Source: an uncultured Microbacterium sp.
GTDB lineage: Bacteria > Actinomycetota > Actinomycetes > Actinomycetales > Microbacteriaceae
Length of the DNA stretch: 64,000 nucleotides
Assembly: GCF_900078385.1 (NCBI RefSeq)
Contig: NZ_FLQR01000008.1
Location: 248,001 to 312,000, forward strand
Direction of reading: 5' to 3'
The position numbers and the translations under genes are program-made. The notes beneath the pieces are model-generated. The model saw only the letters and a list, made by a program, of their open reading frames with translations. It searched no databases and was not told the origin of the DNA. The stretch's first letter is position 1. Every line of letters begins with the position of its first letter. Below, one piece after another: positions 36,815-46,855 of the stretch.

Positions 36815-38041
36815 TCAGGCGAAGGCCGACATCCCCGTGATGTCACGGCCGATGAGCAGCGCCTGCACCGACTCCGTGCCCTCGTAAGTGTGGATGGCCT
36901 CGATGTCGGCCATGTGCTGCATGACGCCGTTCTCCAGCAGGATGCCGTTGCCGCCGAGCAGGTCGCGCGCCACCGACGCGATCCGCCGGGCCGCCCGCGT
37001 GTTGTGGTACTTCGCGAGCGACGCCTGCGTGGGCCGGAGGCCGCCGGACTGCTCGAGGTCGGCGAGGTGCCGGCAGTACAGCTGCATCGCCGTGAGCTCC
37101 TCGAGCATCTGCGCGAGCCGCTCCTGCACCATCTGGAACCTCGCGAGCGGTCTGCCGAACTGCGTGCGCTGCTGCGCGTACTGCAGCGCCGCCTCGTAGC
37201 AGGCCGTCGCGTGGCCGAGCGCCGACCAGGCGACGCCCGAACGAGTCGAGTAGAGGACGGTCGAGGCGTCCTTGAAGCTCTTCGCGCCCGGCAGGACGGC
37301 GTCCAGGCCGACCCGGACGTCGTCCAGCGCGATATGGGCCTGGTGGATGCCGCGCAGCGATGCCTTACCTGTGATCACGGTGCCGGTGTAGCCCGGCGTC
37401 GACTGCTCCACGAGGAAGCAGCGCACGGCCCCGTGCGCGTCGCCGCCCTCATCGTCGATGCGCGCCCACACGAAGGTGACGCCGCCGGAGGCGCCGTTGC
37501 CGATCCACTTCTTCGTGCCCCGGATGACCCACCCGTCGCCGTCGCGGCGGGCGACGGTCTCGAGGGAGACCGAGTCCGAGCCGTGATCGGGCTCGGTCAG
37601 GGCGAACGCGGCGGGGAGCGCGGCGCGGGCGATGGGTTCGAGCCACGCGTCCTGCTGCTCCGCGCTTCCGAAGAGGGCGAGGGTGCGCAGCGCGAGTCCG
37701 CCCTGCACGGCGACGACGGTGCCGAGCGATCCGTCGCCGCGGGAGATCTCCATGTTGACCAGGCCGGCCGCGAGCGGCGAGAAGTGCGTGAGCCGCGGGT
37801 GCTCGATGCCGTCGTTGAGGAGATCGAGCTCGCCCATCCGCTCGGCGAGGTCGAGGGGATACTCGGCGCGGTCCCACGCCTCCTGCATCCGATCGCCGAC
37901 CTCGTCGATGAAGTCCTGGGCCCGCTGCCACACGGCCCGATCCGCCTCGGGGGTGTCGGCGAAGACGGCGTAGTAGTCCGTGCCGAGCCGCCCCGTCACG
38001 TCGTAGGAGGAGACGGCTTCGCCGGGCAGTGCGCTGGTCAT
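36815..38041 (-). CDS. Acyl-CoA dehydrogenase family protein
   Basis: AFALTEPDHGSDSVSLETVARRDGDGWVIRGTKKWIGNG; LLGGNGILLENGVMQHMADIEAIHTYEGTESVQALLIGRDITG. Confidence 0.95.
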   Translation of the reverse strand: MTSALPGEAVSSYDVTGRLGTDYYAVFADTPEADRAVWQRAQDFIDEVGDRMQEAWDRAEYPLDLAERMGELDLLNDGIEHPRLTHFSPLAAGLVNMEISRGDGSLGTVVAVQGGLALRTLALFGSAEQQDAWLEPIARAALPAAFALTEPDHGSDSVSLETVARRDGDGWVIRGTKKWIGNGASGGVTFVWARIDDEGGDAHGAVRCFLVEQSTPGYTGTVITGKASLRGIHQAHIALDDVRVGLDAVLPGAKSFKDASTVLYSTRSGVAWSALGHATACYEAALQYAQQRTQFGRPLARFQMVQERLAQMLEELTAMQLYCRHLADLEQSGGLRPTQASLAKYHNTRAARRIASVARDLLGGNGILLENGVMQHMADIEAIHTYEGTESVQALLIGRDITGMSAFA

Positions 38042-38065
38042 GCGCCCAGCTTATCCGATGCGGTA

Positions 38066-38086
38066 CTCAGTGTCGGACGAACTGAG
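38066..38086. promoter_or_regulatory. Inverted repeat in divergent promoter region, candidate operator
   Basis: CTCAGT-N9-ACTGAG between divergent acyl-CoA dehydrogenase and aminotransferase genes. Confidence 0.35.
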
Positions 38087-38123
38087 ACTTAGTGCCATCG
38101 CTGCGCAGCCGTACGCTGGAGCG

Positions 38124-39275
38124 GTGCCAGCGCTCAGTCCTCACGTCCTCGCGGTCCCGGCCAGCGGCATCCGTCGCATCTTCGAGGTCGCCCTCGCCCT
38201 CGACGACGTGACGCTGCTCGCGGTCGGCGAGCCCGACGTGCCGGTCGCCCCGCACACCCTCGCCGCCGCGGCGGCGGCCTGGACCGCCGACGAGACCGGG
38301 TACACCGCCAACGCCGGCATGCCGGAGCTGCGTCGTGCCTTCGCGGACCGGTTCGCCGCGGACCACGGAGCCCTGCTCGAGGCCGAGCGCGTGTGCGTCA
38401 CCGTCGGCGGCACGCAGGCGCTGCACCAGGCGCTCGGACTGATCCTCGGTCCGGGTGACGAGGTCCTCATCCCCGATCCGGGCTACTCGACGTTCTCGAT
38501 GAGTCCGCGGATGCTGTCCGCCGTCCCCGTCCCGTACGCGCTGCGCGAGGAGGCGGCGTTCCTGCCGGAGGTGGAGCGGCTCGAGCCGCTCGTCACGGAG
38601 CGCACGCGCGCGATCATCGTGAACTCGCCGTCGAACCCCCTCGGGACGGTGCTGGACGAGCCGCGCGCCCGCGCACTCCTGGAGTTCGCCCGACGCCACG
38701 ACCTGTGGGTCATCAGCGACGAGGTGTACTCCGAGCTGACGTTCGACGCCCCGCACGTCAGCCTCGTCGCCCTCGACACGGCCGAGACGGGAGGGGAGCG
38801 CGTGCTCGGCGTCTTCTCGACCTCGAAGACCTACGCGATGACCGGCGCGCGCGTCGGCTTCCTCGTGGCTCCGGCCGAGTGGGCGCCGCACCTGCGCACT
38901 GTGCAGGAGGCGATGATCTCGTGCGTCGACGCCCCGGCGCAGCGGGCGGCGATCGCCGCGCTGCGCGGCGAGCAGGACCACGTCGCGGCCGCGCGCGAGC
39001 ACTACCGCGCGAACCTCGCCGCGGCCACGGCGCTGCTCGAGGAGCGCGGGATCGCCTTCCTGCGGCCCGCCGGAGCGCTCTACCTCTGGATCGACATGCG
39101 CCACGCCACGGGCGGCGACGTCGCACGCTGGGCGGAGGCGTTCCTCCGCGAGAGCCTCGTGGCCGTCGCTCCGGGATCCGCGTTCGGCGCGTCCGGCGAA
39201 GGCTGGATCCGCGTCTGCGTCGCGGCGTCCCGCGCCGACCTCCTGCACGGGCTGGCACTGCTGCCCGCGCCGTGA
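38124..39275 (+). CDS. PLP-dependent class I/II aminotransferase
   Basis: GEPDVPVAP, NSPSNPLGTVL, ISDEVYSELTFD, VFSTSKTYAMTGARVGF. Confidence 0.95.
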   Translation: MPALSPHVLAVPASGIRRIFEVALALDDVTLLAVGEPDVPVAPHTLAAAAAAWTADETGYTANAGMPELRRAFADRFAADHGALLEAERVCVTVGGTQALHQALGLILGPGDEVLIPDPGYSTFSMSPRMLSAVPVPYALREEAAFLPEVERLEPLVTERTRAIIVNSPSNPLGTVLDEPRARALLEFARRHDLWVISDEVYSELTFDAPHVSLVALDTAETGGERVLGVFSTSKTYAMTGARVGFLVAPAEWAPHLRTVQEAMISCVDAPAQRAAIAALRGEQDHVAAAREHYRANLAAATALLEERGIAFLRPAGALYLWIDMRHATGGDVARWAEAFLRESLVAVAPGSAFGASGEGWIRVCVAASRADLLHGLALLPAP

Positions 39276-39281
39276 GGCCCG

Positions 39282-39950
39282 TCAGTCCAGCTCGGCGGTG
39301 AGCCGTCGAGTGACCTCGGCCCTCGGCATCCGCCGGGGGAAGGTCGCGACGACGAGGTCGTCGTCTGCCGGGTCGGTCCCGTCCGGGTGGACGCCGAAGC
39401 GGTGCAGCACGACGTCGTAGGCATCCGTCAGCACGGAGACCGGGACGCGCTTCCCGCCCCGCAGGAGCCGGCGCAGGACGTGGTTGTGCACGGCGGTGAC
39501 GGCGGCGGCGAACGCAACCGAGTCGAGCGGGTCGAGGCCGGGCAGGGCGGAGCGGAGATACTCGTCGAAGAGCCGCTCGTACTGGAACACCGTGACGATC
39601 TCGCGATCGCGCAGCGCCGGCACCTCCCGGACGACGGCGTACCGCCGGCGGGCGAGCTCGGGATCGGCGGCGAAGTGGCGGAACACCTGCACGGACGCGT
39701 CGCAGACGGCGGCCCAGGGGCTCTCATGCGTCTCGGCGAGGTACTCCCGCAGCCGCTCGAGCAGGAGGTCGTGGTCGGAGAAGACGACGTCGTCCTTGCC
39801 GCCGAACTGGCGGAAGAAGGTGGAGCGGGAGACCCCCGCCGCGTGCGCGATCTGCTCCACCGAGGTGGCTTCGAAACCCTGCGCCGCGAAGAGGTCGAGC
39901 GCTGCGGCGACGACGCTGTCGCGGGCGGTGCTGCGGGCCGGTTCGGTCAT
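39282..39950 (-). CDS. TetR family transcriptional regulator
   Basis: VVAAALDLFAAQGFEATSVEQIAHAAGVSRSTFFRQFGGKDDVVF. Confidence 0.95.
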   Translation of the reverse strand: MTEPARSTARDSVVAAALDLFAAQGFEATSVEQIAHAAGVSRSTFFRQFGGKDDVVFSDHDLLLERLREYLAETHESPWAAVCDASVQVFRHFAADPELARRRYAVVREVPALRDREIVTVFQYERLFDEYLRSALPGLDPLDSVAFAAAVTAVHNHVLRRLLRGGKRVPVSVLTDAYDVVLHRFGVHPDGTDPADDDLVVATFPRRMPRAEVTRRLTAELD

Positions 39951-40096
39951 GGTGGTGAAAGCTTAGTTGTCCGGCCGCGGGGGCTGCAGGCGGAAGGGCG
40001 GCCCCGCCGCGGGTACTAAGCTGGGGCACTGGTCGATATCTCGACATCGAGATTCTTTCGGCACCGAAACCACAGTCGCCCAGCGAAGGATTGCAC

Positions 40097-41260
40097 GTGG
40101 ATCTTTACGAGTACCAGGCCCGAGACCTGTTCGAGAAGTACGAGGTGCCGGTGCTCGCCGGCATCGTCGCCGACACCCCCGAGGAGGCGAAGGCGGCCGC
40201 GGAGAAGCTCGGCGGCGTCGTCGTCGTCAAGGCGCAGGTCAAGACGGGCGGCCGCGGCAAGGCGGGCGGCGTCAAGGTCGCCAAGACGCCGGATGAGGCG
40301 TACGACGCCGCGAAGGCCATCCTCGGCCTCGACATCAAGGGTCACGTCGTCAAGCGCGTGATGGTCGCCGCCGGCGCATCGATCGAGAAGGAGTTCTACT
40401 TCTCGGTGCTGCTGGACCGTGCCAACCGCTCCTACCTCTCGCTCGCCAGCGTCGAGGGCGGCATGGAGATCGAGCAGCTCGCCGTCGAGAAGCCGGAGGC
40501 GCTCGCCCGTGTCGAGGTCGACCCGATCGTCGGCATCGACCACGCCAAGGCGCTCGAGATCGCGAAGGCCGCGAACTTCGACGACGAGCTGGCGCCTAAG
40601 GTCGCCGACGTCTTCGTCAAGCTCTTCAACGTCTACAAGGGCGAGGACGCCACGCTCGTCGAGGTGAACCCCCTCATCCAGTCCGCCGACGGCGAGATCA
40701 TCGCGCTCGACGGCAAGGTCACGCTCGACGAGAACGCCGAGTTCCGGCACGCCTCGCACGCCCTCCTCGAGGACAAGGCCGCCGCGGACCCTCTTGAGGC
40801 CAAGGCCAAGGAGAACGACCTCAACTACGTCAAGCTCGACGGCCAGGTCGGCATCATCGGCAACGGCGCGGGACTCGTCATGTCGACGCTCGACGTCGTC
40901 GCGTACGCCGGGGAGAACCACGGCGGCGTGAAGCCGGCGAACTTCCTCGACATCGGCGGCGGCGCGTCGGCCGAGGTCATGGCCGCGGGCCTGGACGTCA
41001 TCCTCGGCGACCCGCAGGTCAAGAGCGTCTTCGTCAACGTGTTCGGCGGTATCACGGCGTGCGACGCCGTCGCCAAGGGCATCGTCGGCGCGCTCGCCGA
41101 GCTCGGCTCGACGGCATCCAAGCCGCTCGTCGTGCGCCTGGACGGCAACCGCGTCGAAGAGGGTCGCAAGATCCTCCAGGACGCCAACCACCCGCTCGTG
41201 ACGCTCGCCGCGACGATGGACGAGGGCGCCGACAAGGCCGCCGAACTCGCCAACGCCTGA
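40097..41260 (+). CDS. sucC: Succinyl-CoA ligase (ADP-forming) subunit beta
   Basis: [22 protein letters not shown]...[17 protein letters not shown]...[18 protein letters not shown]. Confidence 0.98.
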   Translation: MDLYEYQARDLFEKYEVPVLAGIVADTPEEAKAAAEKLGGVVVVKAQVKTGGRGKAGGVKVAKTPDEAYDAAKAILGLDIKGHVVKRVMVAAGASIEKEFYFSVLLDRANRSYLSLASVEGGMEIEQLAVEKPEALARVEVDPIVGIDHAKALEIAKAANFDDELAPKVADVFVKLFNVYKGEDATLVEVNPLIQSADGEIIALDGKVTLDENAEFRHASHALLEDKAAADPLEAKAKENDLNYVKLDGQVGIIGNGAGLVMSTLDVVAYAGENHGGVKPANFLDIGGGASAEVMAAGLDVILGDPQVKSVFVNVFGGITACDAVAKGIVGALAELGSTASKPLVVRLDGNRVEEGRKILQDANHPLVTLAATMDEGADKAAELANA

Positions 41261-41289
41261 GCCCCGCATCCGGAATAGGACTTACTGAA

Positions 41290-42192
<903 letters not shown>

Positions 42193-42204
42193 GCAGCGTT
42201 GCGG

Positions 42205-42232
42205 GGGGCCGGATGCCGTGGCATCCGGCCCC
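42205..42232 (+). terminator. Hairpin terminator after sucD
   Basis: GGGGCCGGATGC-CGTG-GCATCCGGCCCC. Confidence 0.7.
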
Positions 42233-42285
42233 TTCCGCGTACCCGGACCCCCTGTGGGGGTCGGGCGCGTGCTTGCCGTGCGCTG

Positions 42286-42344
42286 TTCATTCGCGGCGAA
42301 TGGCGGGTGTCACGGCGACGCACCCGCATTCTGGCGCGGATGAA
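42286..42344. repeat. Palindromic intergenic repeat unit 1
   Basis: TTCATTCGCGGC..GAATGGCGGGTG...CACCCGCATTC..GCGCGGATGAA; conserved arms shared with unit 2. Confidence 0.7.
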
Positions 42345-42366
42345 CGACCTGCCGTGGGGGCGGATG

Positions 42367-42431
42367 CGCGTCAGCCGCGGCGAATGGTGGGTTCCCGCGC
42401 CGCACACCCGCACTTTGGCGCGGGTGAGGCG
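42367..42431. repeat. Palindromic intergenic repeat unit 2
   Basis: CGCGGCGAATGG[17 nt]CACCCGCACTTTGGCGCGGGTGA, same arm layout and spacing as unit 1. Confidence 0.7.
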
Positions 42432-42468
42432 GGCGGACGGGATCGTGCGCGGCCCAGGAGGCGCGCGG

Positions 42469-42699
42469 TCAGGCTGCGGGGGCGCCGAACTTCGCGACCA
42501 CGTCGGCGCGGCTCGCGTCGTCGGCCGCGAGCACACCGCCGTTGGAGACGAAGTCGGCGGCGACCTCCTCGAACACGATCCGCACATCCTGGCGTCGCGC
42601 CCCGAGCGCCTCGACGGCCGCGTCGGTGACGCGCTCCGCGAAGTCGCGGCGCTGGTCGATCGTGCGTCCGGGCAGGAGCTCGACTCGCATGTTGGGCAT
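42469..42699 (-). CDS. 4-oxalocrotonate tautomerase family protein
   Basis: MPNMRVELLPGRTIDQRRDFAERVTDAAVEAL, N-terminal Pro after Met. Confidence 0.85.
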   Translation of the reverse strand: MPNMRVELLPGRTIDQRRDFAERVTDAAVEALGARRQDVRIVFEEVAADFVSNGGVLAADDASRADVVAKFGAPAA

Positions 42700-42709
42700 G
42701 GGGTTCCTC

Positions 42710-43510
42710 TCAGATGACGGGACGGCGGCTGCCGACCTGGCGGCTCAGTTGATCGCGGGCCTCGAGCAGGAGCGCGATGATCGAGCGCTCCTTCTCGGCG
42801 TCGAGGCGGGCCAGCGGCACCGAGCAGCTGATCGCATCCTTCGACGGGGTCTGGAAGGGGAGGGTGACGGCGAAGCACCGCATCCCGATGCCCGCCTCCT
42901 CCGCGTCGATGGCGAACCCCGTCTCGCGCACCTCGGCGAGGTGCGCGATGAGGTCCTCGCGCGACGTGATGGTGTGCGGCGTCGTGCCGGGCAGGGTCTC
43001 GGGCAGGAGGGCGCGGATGGCGTCGTCCGGGAGCTCCGCCAGCGCGGCCTTGCCGAGCGCCGTCGCGTGCGCCGGAAGCCGGCGTCCGATCGCGGAGAAC
43101 ATGCGCAGCGGGTGGACCGACTCGCGCTTGGCGAGGTAGACGACGTCGGGCAGTTCGAGGCGCGCGAGGTGGATGGTCTCGCCGGTGTCGGCGGCCAGGC
43201 GGTCCATCGTGTCCGAGGTGCGCAACACGGTGCGGTCCTGGTCGACGTAGGAGGCGCCGATGAGCAGGGCGTTCATCCCGAGGCTGTAGGTCGACCGCGC
43301 GGCATCCGCCTCGACCCACCCTCGGTGCTCGAGCGTGCGCAGGATGCTGTGCAGGCTGCTCTTCGGGATGTGCAGCCGCTGTGCGAGCTCCGCGAGACTC
43401 GACGCGCCGTTCGACAGCGCCTCGAGCACGTCGAGCGTGCGGTCGGCGGACTTGACCGGGATGAACTCGGGCTCCTCGACGGAACCGGGCTCGGTGAGCA
43501 GTTGACTCAT
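42710..43510 (-). CDS. IclR family transcriptional regulator
   Basis: DRTLDVLEALSNGASSLAELAQRLHIPKSSLHSILRTLEHRGWVE; IclR effector domain. Confidence 0.95.
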   Translation of the reverse strand: MSQLLTEPGSVEEPEFIPVKSADRTLDVLEALSNGASSLAELAQRLHIPKSSLHSILRTLEHRGWVEADAARSTYSLGMNALLIGASYVDQDRTVLRTSDTMDRLAADTGETIHLARLELPDVVYLAKRESVHPLRMFSAIGRRLPAHATALGKAALAELPDDAIRALLPETLPGTTPHTITSREDLIAHLAEVRETGFAIDAEEAGIGMRCFAVTLPFQTPSKDAISCSVPLARLDAEKERSIIALLLEARDQLSRQVGSRRPVI

Positions 43511-43554
43511 GGCTCCCCCTCTCCTCCATCAGGATAGCGTCGATTCCACCGATC

Positions 43555-43570
43555 GTTCACAAGTGTGAAC
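43555..43570. promoter_or_regulatory. Inverted repeat GTTCAC-N4-GTGAAC in iclR-kdgK divergent intergenic region, candidate IclR operator
   Basis: GTTCACAAGTGTGAAC; followed by TTGACT (43584-43589) resembling a -35 element. Confidence 0.5.
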
Positions 43571-43644
43571 GCCATTCGCCTACTTGACTCGGCGGTGATC
43601 CATACCCTAGCGTCATCGTACAAGCTACGGAACATCGTTCAAGG

Positions 43645-44583
43645 ATGAAGATGGACTGCCTGACACTCGGAGAACCGCTGATCTGCTTCGACAGCGATGA
43701 TCTCCCCCTCGACGCCACCGGCACGGTGCGCTCCTACGCCGTCGGCGCGGAGAGCAACGTGGCCATCGGCCTGGCGCGGCTCGGCTGGGACGTCGCCTAC
43801 GTCGGCCGCGTCGGGGCCGACTCGGCCGGACGCGTCATCGCCCGCACCCTGCGCGGCGAAGGTGTCGACGTGTCGGCGCTGCGCACCGTCCCCGACCTCG
43901 TCACCGGGCTGCTCCTCAAGGAGGGCGACGGACCGGGCCGGGTCACCGTGACCTACCACCGTGCGGGCTCCGCGGGATCCACCCTCGCCCCCGAGGACCT
44001 CCCCGCCGACCTCACGGGCCTCCGCCGCCTGCACGTCACCGGCATCACCCTCGTCCTCGGCGAGACCGCCCGCGCCGCCACCATCGAGGCCATGCGCCGC
44101 GCCCGGGCCGCCGGCGCACGGGTCAGCCTGGACGCCAACTTCCGTCGCAAGCTCGCCGACGACGCCGCGCTGGCCGGGGCCTTCGCCGAGGCAGCACCGC
44201 TCGCCGACGAGGTGTTCCTCGGCCGCGGTGAAGCCGCGCTGTGCGCGGGGTCCGAGTCCGACGACGCCATCGAGCACTTCGCCCGGTCGCTGCCCGGCAC
44301 GACCGTGCTCAAGGGCGCGCGTGGGGGAGCGACCGCGTTCGTCTCCGGCGCCCGGCACGAGCACCCCGCCGAACCGGTCGCAGTCGTCGACCCCGTCGGG
44401 TCCGGCGACGCGTTCGTCGTGGGGTGGCTCCACGCGCTCCTCGGCGGCGGCACCGTCGAGGACGCCCTCGCGACCGGTGCCCGGGTGGCGGCGCGCGTCA
44501 TCTCCCGCCGCGGCGACTACCAGGGACTCCCGTATCCCGAGGACCTCGCGCGCACCGACGGCCTCGCGGCGGTGTCGCGATGA
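43645..44583 (+). CDS. kdgK: PfkB family carbohydrate kinase, probable 2-keto-3-deoxygluconate kinase
   Basis: AVGAESNVAIGLARLGWDVAYVGRVGAD...VDPVGSGDAFVVGWLHALL; operon context. Confidence 0.85.
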   Translation: MKMDCLTLGEPLICFDSDDLPLDATGTVRSYAVGAESNVAIGLARLGWDVAYVGRVGADSAGRVIARTLRGEGVDVSALRTVPDLVTGLLLKEGDGPGRVTVTYHRAGSAGSTLAPEDLPADLTGLRRLHVTGITLVLGETARAATIEAMRRARAAGARVSLDANFRRKLADDAALAGAFAEAAPLADEVFLGRGEAALCAGSESDDAIEHFARSLPGTTVLKGARGGATAFVSGARHEHPAEPVAVVDPVGSGDAFVVGWLHALLGGGTVEDALATGARVAARVISRRGDYQGLPYPEDLARTDGLAAVSR

Positions 44584-45230
44584 GCGCCCTGCTGGACACG
44601 ACGGTCCTGGACGCCGCTATCGCGGCGGTGCCGGTCGTCGCCGTCATCCGGCACACCGACGCCCCCTCCGCCGAGCGGATCGCCCGCGCGGCCATCGAAG
44701 GCGGCATCCGGGTCGTGGAGATCACCTTCACGGTCCCCGGTGCCGATGCGCTCATCGCGCGTCTGCGCGCCGACCACCCCGACGTCGTCATCGGCGCCGG
44801 CACCGTCCTCACGCCGGACCAGCTGGACGCGGCCGCCGATGCCGGTGCGGTCTTCGCCGTGGCGCCGATCCTCGACGAGGCGGTCGCCGCGCGCGCCGCG
44901 GAGCGTGCGGTCGCCTTCATCCCCGGGGCCTTCACACCCACCGAAGTCGCCCGTGCGTCCCGCGGCGCCGCTGCGGTCAAGCTGTTCCCGGCCGCCGGCC
45001 TCGGCACCGCCTTCGTCACCGCCGTCCGCGACGTCCTCCCCGATGTCCGGCTCATGCCGACCGGCGGGATCACGGCCGCCGCCGTCGGCGACTGGCTTCA
45101 CGCCGGGGCGTACGCCGTCGGCCTCGCCGGAGCCCTCGGCACGGCCTGGCGCGCCGGCGGCGCCGCCGACGTCCAGAACACCGCCCGGATCGCGGTCGCC
45201 GCAGCGACCGCGGAGAGGAACCCCGCATGA
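44580..45230 (+). CDS. eda: Bifunctional 4-hydroxy-2-oxoglutarate / KDPG aldolase
   Basis: VVEITFTVPGADALI...VIGAGTVLTPDQLDAAADAGAVFAVAP...VKLFPAAG...LMPTGGI. Confidence 0.94.
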   Translation: MSALLDTTVLDAAIAAVPVVAVIRHTDAPSAERIARAAIEGGIRVVEITFTVPGADALIARLRADHPDVVIGAGTVLTPDQLDAAADAGAVFAVAPILDEAVAARAAERAVAFIPGAFTPTEVARASRGAAAVKLFPAAGLGTAFVTAVRDVLPDVRLMPTGGITAAAVGDWLHAGAYAVGLAGALGTAWRAGGAADVQNTARIAVAAATAERNPA

Positions 45231-46045
45231 CCACCGATCGCCCCGCGACCGACCCCCGGCACGCCCGCACCGCGACGACGCAGGAGCTGCGCGACGCCTT
45301 CCTCGTCGACGATCTCTTCGTCGCGGGGGAGGCCCGCGCGACCCACACGGCAGAGGACCGGATGCTGATCGCCGGCGTCGTGCCGACGACGGGCGAGCTC
45401 GCCCTCCCCGACGTCGACGCGCTCGGTCCCGACGGGTACGCCCGTCGCGAGTTCGGCGTCATCAACCTCGGCGAGCCGGGAGAGGTCCTCGTCGGCGACG
45501 AGGCCCACACCCTCGCACACCGCGACGGCCTCTACGTCGGCCGGGGTGCGGCGCTGCGGTTCCGGGGCGAGGGCGCACGGTTCTACGTCGTGTCGGCACT
45601 CGCCCACACCGACAAGCCCACCGTCCACATCCCGTTCGCCGAGAGCGAGCCGGTCATGCTGGGCGACGAGGCGGGCGCGGGGAAGCGCGGGCTGCACCGC
45701 TACGTCTGGGGCGGCGGCGCCGTCGACTCGTGCCAGCTCCAGTTCGGCGTGACGGTGCTCGAGCACGGCGCCGTGTGGAACACGTTCCCCGCCCACCTGC
45801 ACGAGCGGCGCACCGAGATCTATCTCTACTTCGAGCTGGACCCGGCCGCCGTCGTCGTCCACCTGATGGGAGAGCCGGCCCACACCCGTCACCTCATCGT
45901 CCGCAACGAGGAGGCCGTCATCGCGCCGCGCTGGTCGATCCACTCCGGCGCGGGAACCGGACGGTACGCGTTCGTCTGGGCGATGGCCGGCGACAACCGC
46001 GACTACGGCGACCTCGCCCCCGTCCCGGTCGGGGAGCTGCGATGA
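45227..46045 (+). CDS. kduI: 5-dehydro-4-deoxy-D-glucuronate isomerase
   Basis: ELRDAFLVDDLFVAGEARATHTAEDRMLIAGVVPT...NTFPAHLHERRTEIYLYFEL...PRWSIHSGAGTGRYAFVWAMAGDN. Confidence 0.96.
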   Translation: MTTDRPATDPRHARTATTQELRDAFLVDDLFVAGEARATHTAEDRMLIAGVVPTTGELALPDVDALGPDGYARREFGVINLGEPGEVLVGDEAHTLAHRDGLYVGRGAALRFRGEGARFYVVSALAHTDKPTVHIPFAESEPVMLGDEAGAGKRGLHRYVWGGGAVDSCQLQFGVTVLEHGAVWNTFPAHLHERRTEIYLYFELDPAAVVVHLMGEPAHTRHLIVRNEEAVIAPRWSIHSGAGTGRYAFVWAMAGDNRDYGDLAPVPVGELR

Positions 46046-46806
46046 CGGCGACCCTGGGTCTCTTCTCGCTCGCCGGGCGCACGGCGCTCGTCACCGGCGC
46101 GGGGTCCGGCATCGGACGCGGACTCGCCCTCGCCCTCGCCGGCGCCGGCGCCTCGCTCGTTCTCGCCGGGCGCTCCGATGCGGTCGACGAGACCCGCGCG
46201 CAGGTCGAGGATCTCGGCGCCGAGGCGGTCGGCGTCCGGATCGATCTGCGCGACAGCGCCAGCCTCGCCGCGATCGCGACCGAGCTCGCCGCCGAGACTC
46301 CGGTGGACATCCTCATCAACTGCGCCGGCGTGATCGACCGCGGCGCCTTCGTCGAGACCTCCGACGAGCGATGGCACGACCTGCTGGCCGTCAACCTCGA
46401 CGCCCCGCGCATCCTCAGCCGCGCCTTCGGCGCCCGGATGATCGCGCGCGGCTCGGGGAAGATCGTGAACATCGCGAGCCTGCTCTCCTTCCAGGGAGGC
46501 CGCGAGGTCGCCGGCTACACCGTCAGCAAGCACGCCCTCGTCGGCCTCACCCGCGCCCTCGCGAACGAGTGGGCCGGTCGCGGCGTGCAGGTCAACGCGA
46601 TCGCGCCCGGCTACATCGCCACCGACAACACCGCCCCCCTCCGTGCCGACAGCGTGCGCGATGCCGAGATCCTCTCCCGCATCCCCACCGGTCGGTGGGG
46701 CACCCCGCAGGACCTCGGCGGCGCAGCCGTCTTCCTCGCCTCCGCGGCATCCGACTACGTCACCGGCCACACCCTCGTGGTCGACGGCGGCTGGATGTCG
46801 CGATGA
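46042..46806 (+). CDS. kduD: SDR oxidoreductase, 2-deoxy-D-gluconate 3-dehydrogenase type
   Basis: FSLAGRTALVTGAGSGIGRGLALALAGAGA...YTVSKHALVGLTRALANEWAGRGVQVNAIAPGYIATDNT. Confidence 0.92.
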   Translation: MTATLGLFSLAGRTALVTGAGSGIGRGLALALAGAGASLVLAGRSDAVDETRAQVEDLGAEAVGVRIDLRDSASLAAIATELAAETPVDILINCAGVIDRGAFVETSDERWHDLLAVNLDAPRILSRAFGARMIARGSGKIVNIASLLSFQGGREVAGYTVSKHALVGLTRALANEWAGRGVQVNAIAPGYIATDNTAPLRADSVRDAEILSRIPTGRWGTPQDLGGAAVFLASAASDYVTGHTLVVDGGWMSR

Positions 46807-46855
46807 CACAGACCACCCACCTCCACACCCGAACCCGGAACAGGAGTACCGCACC

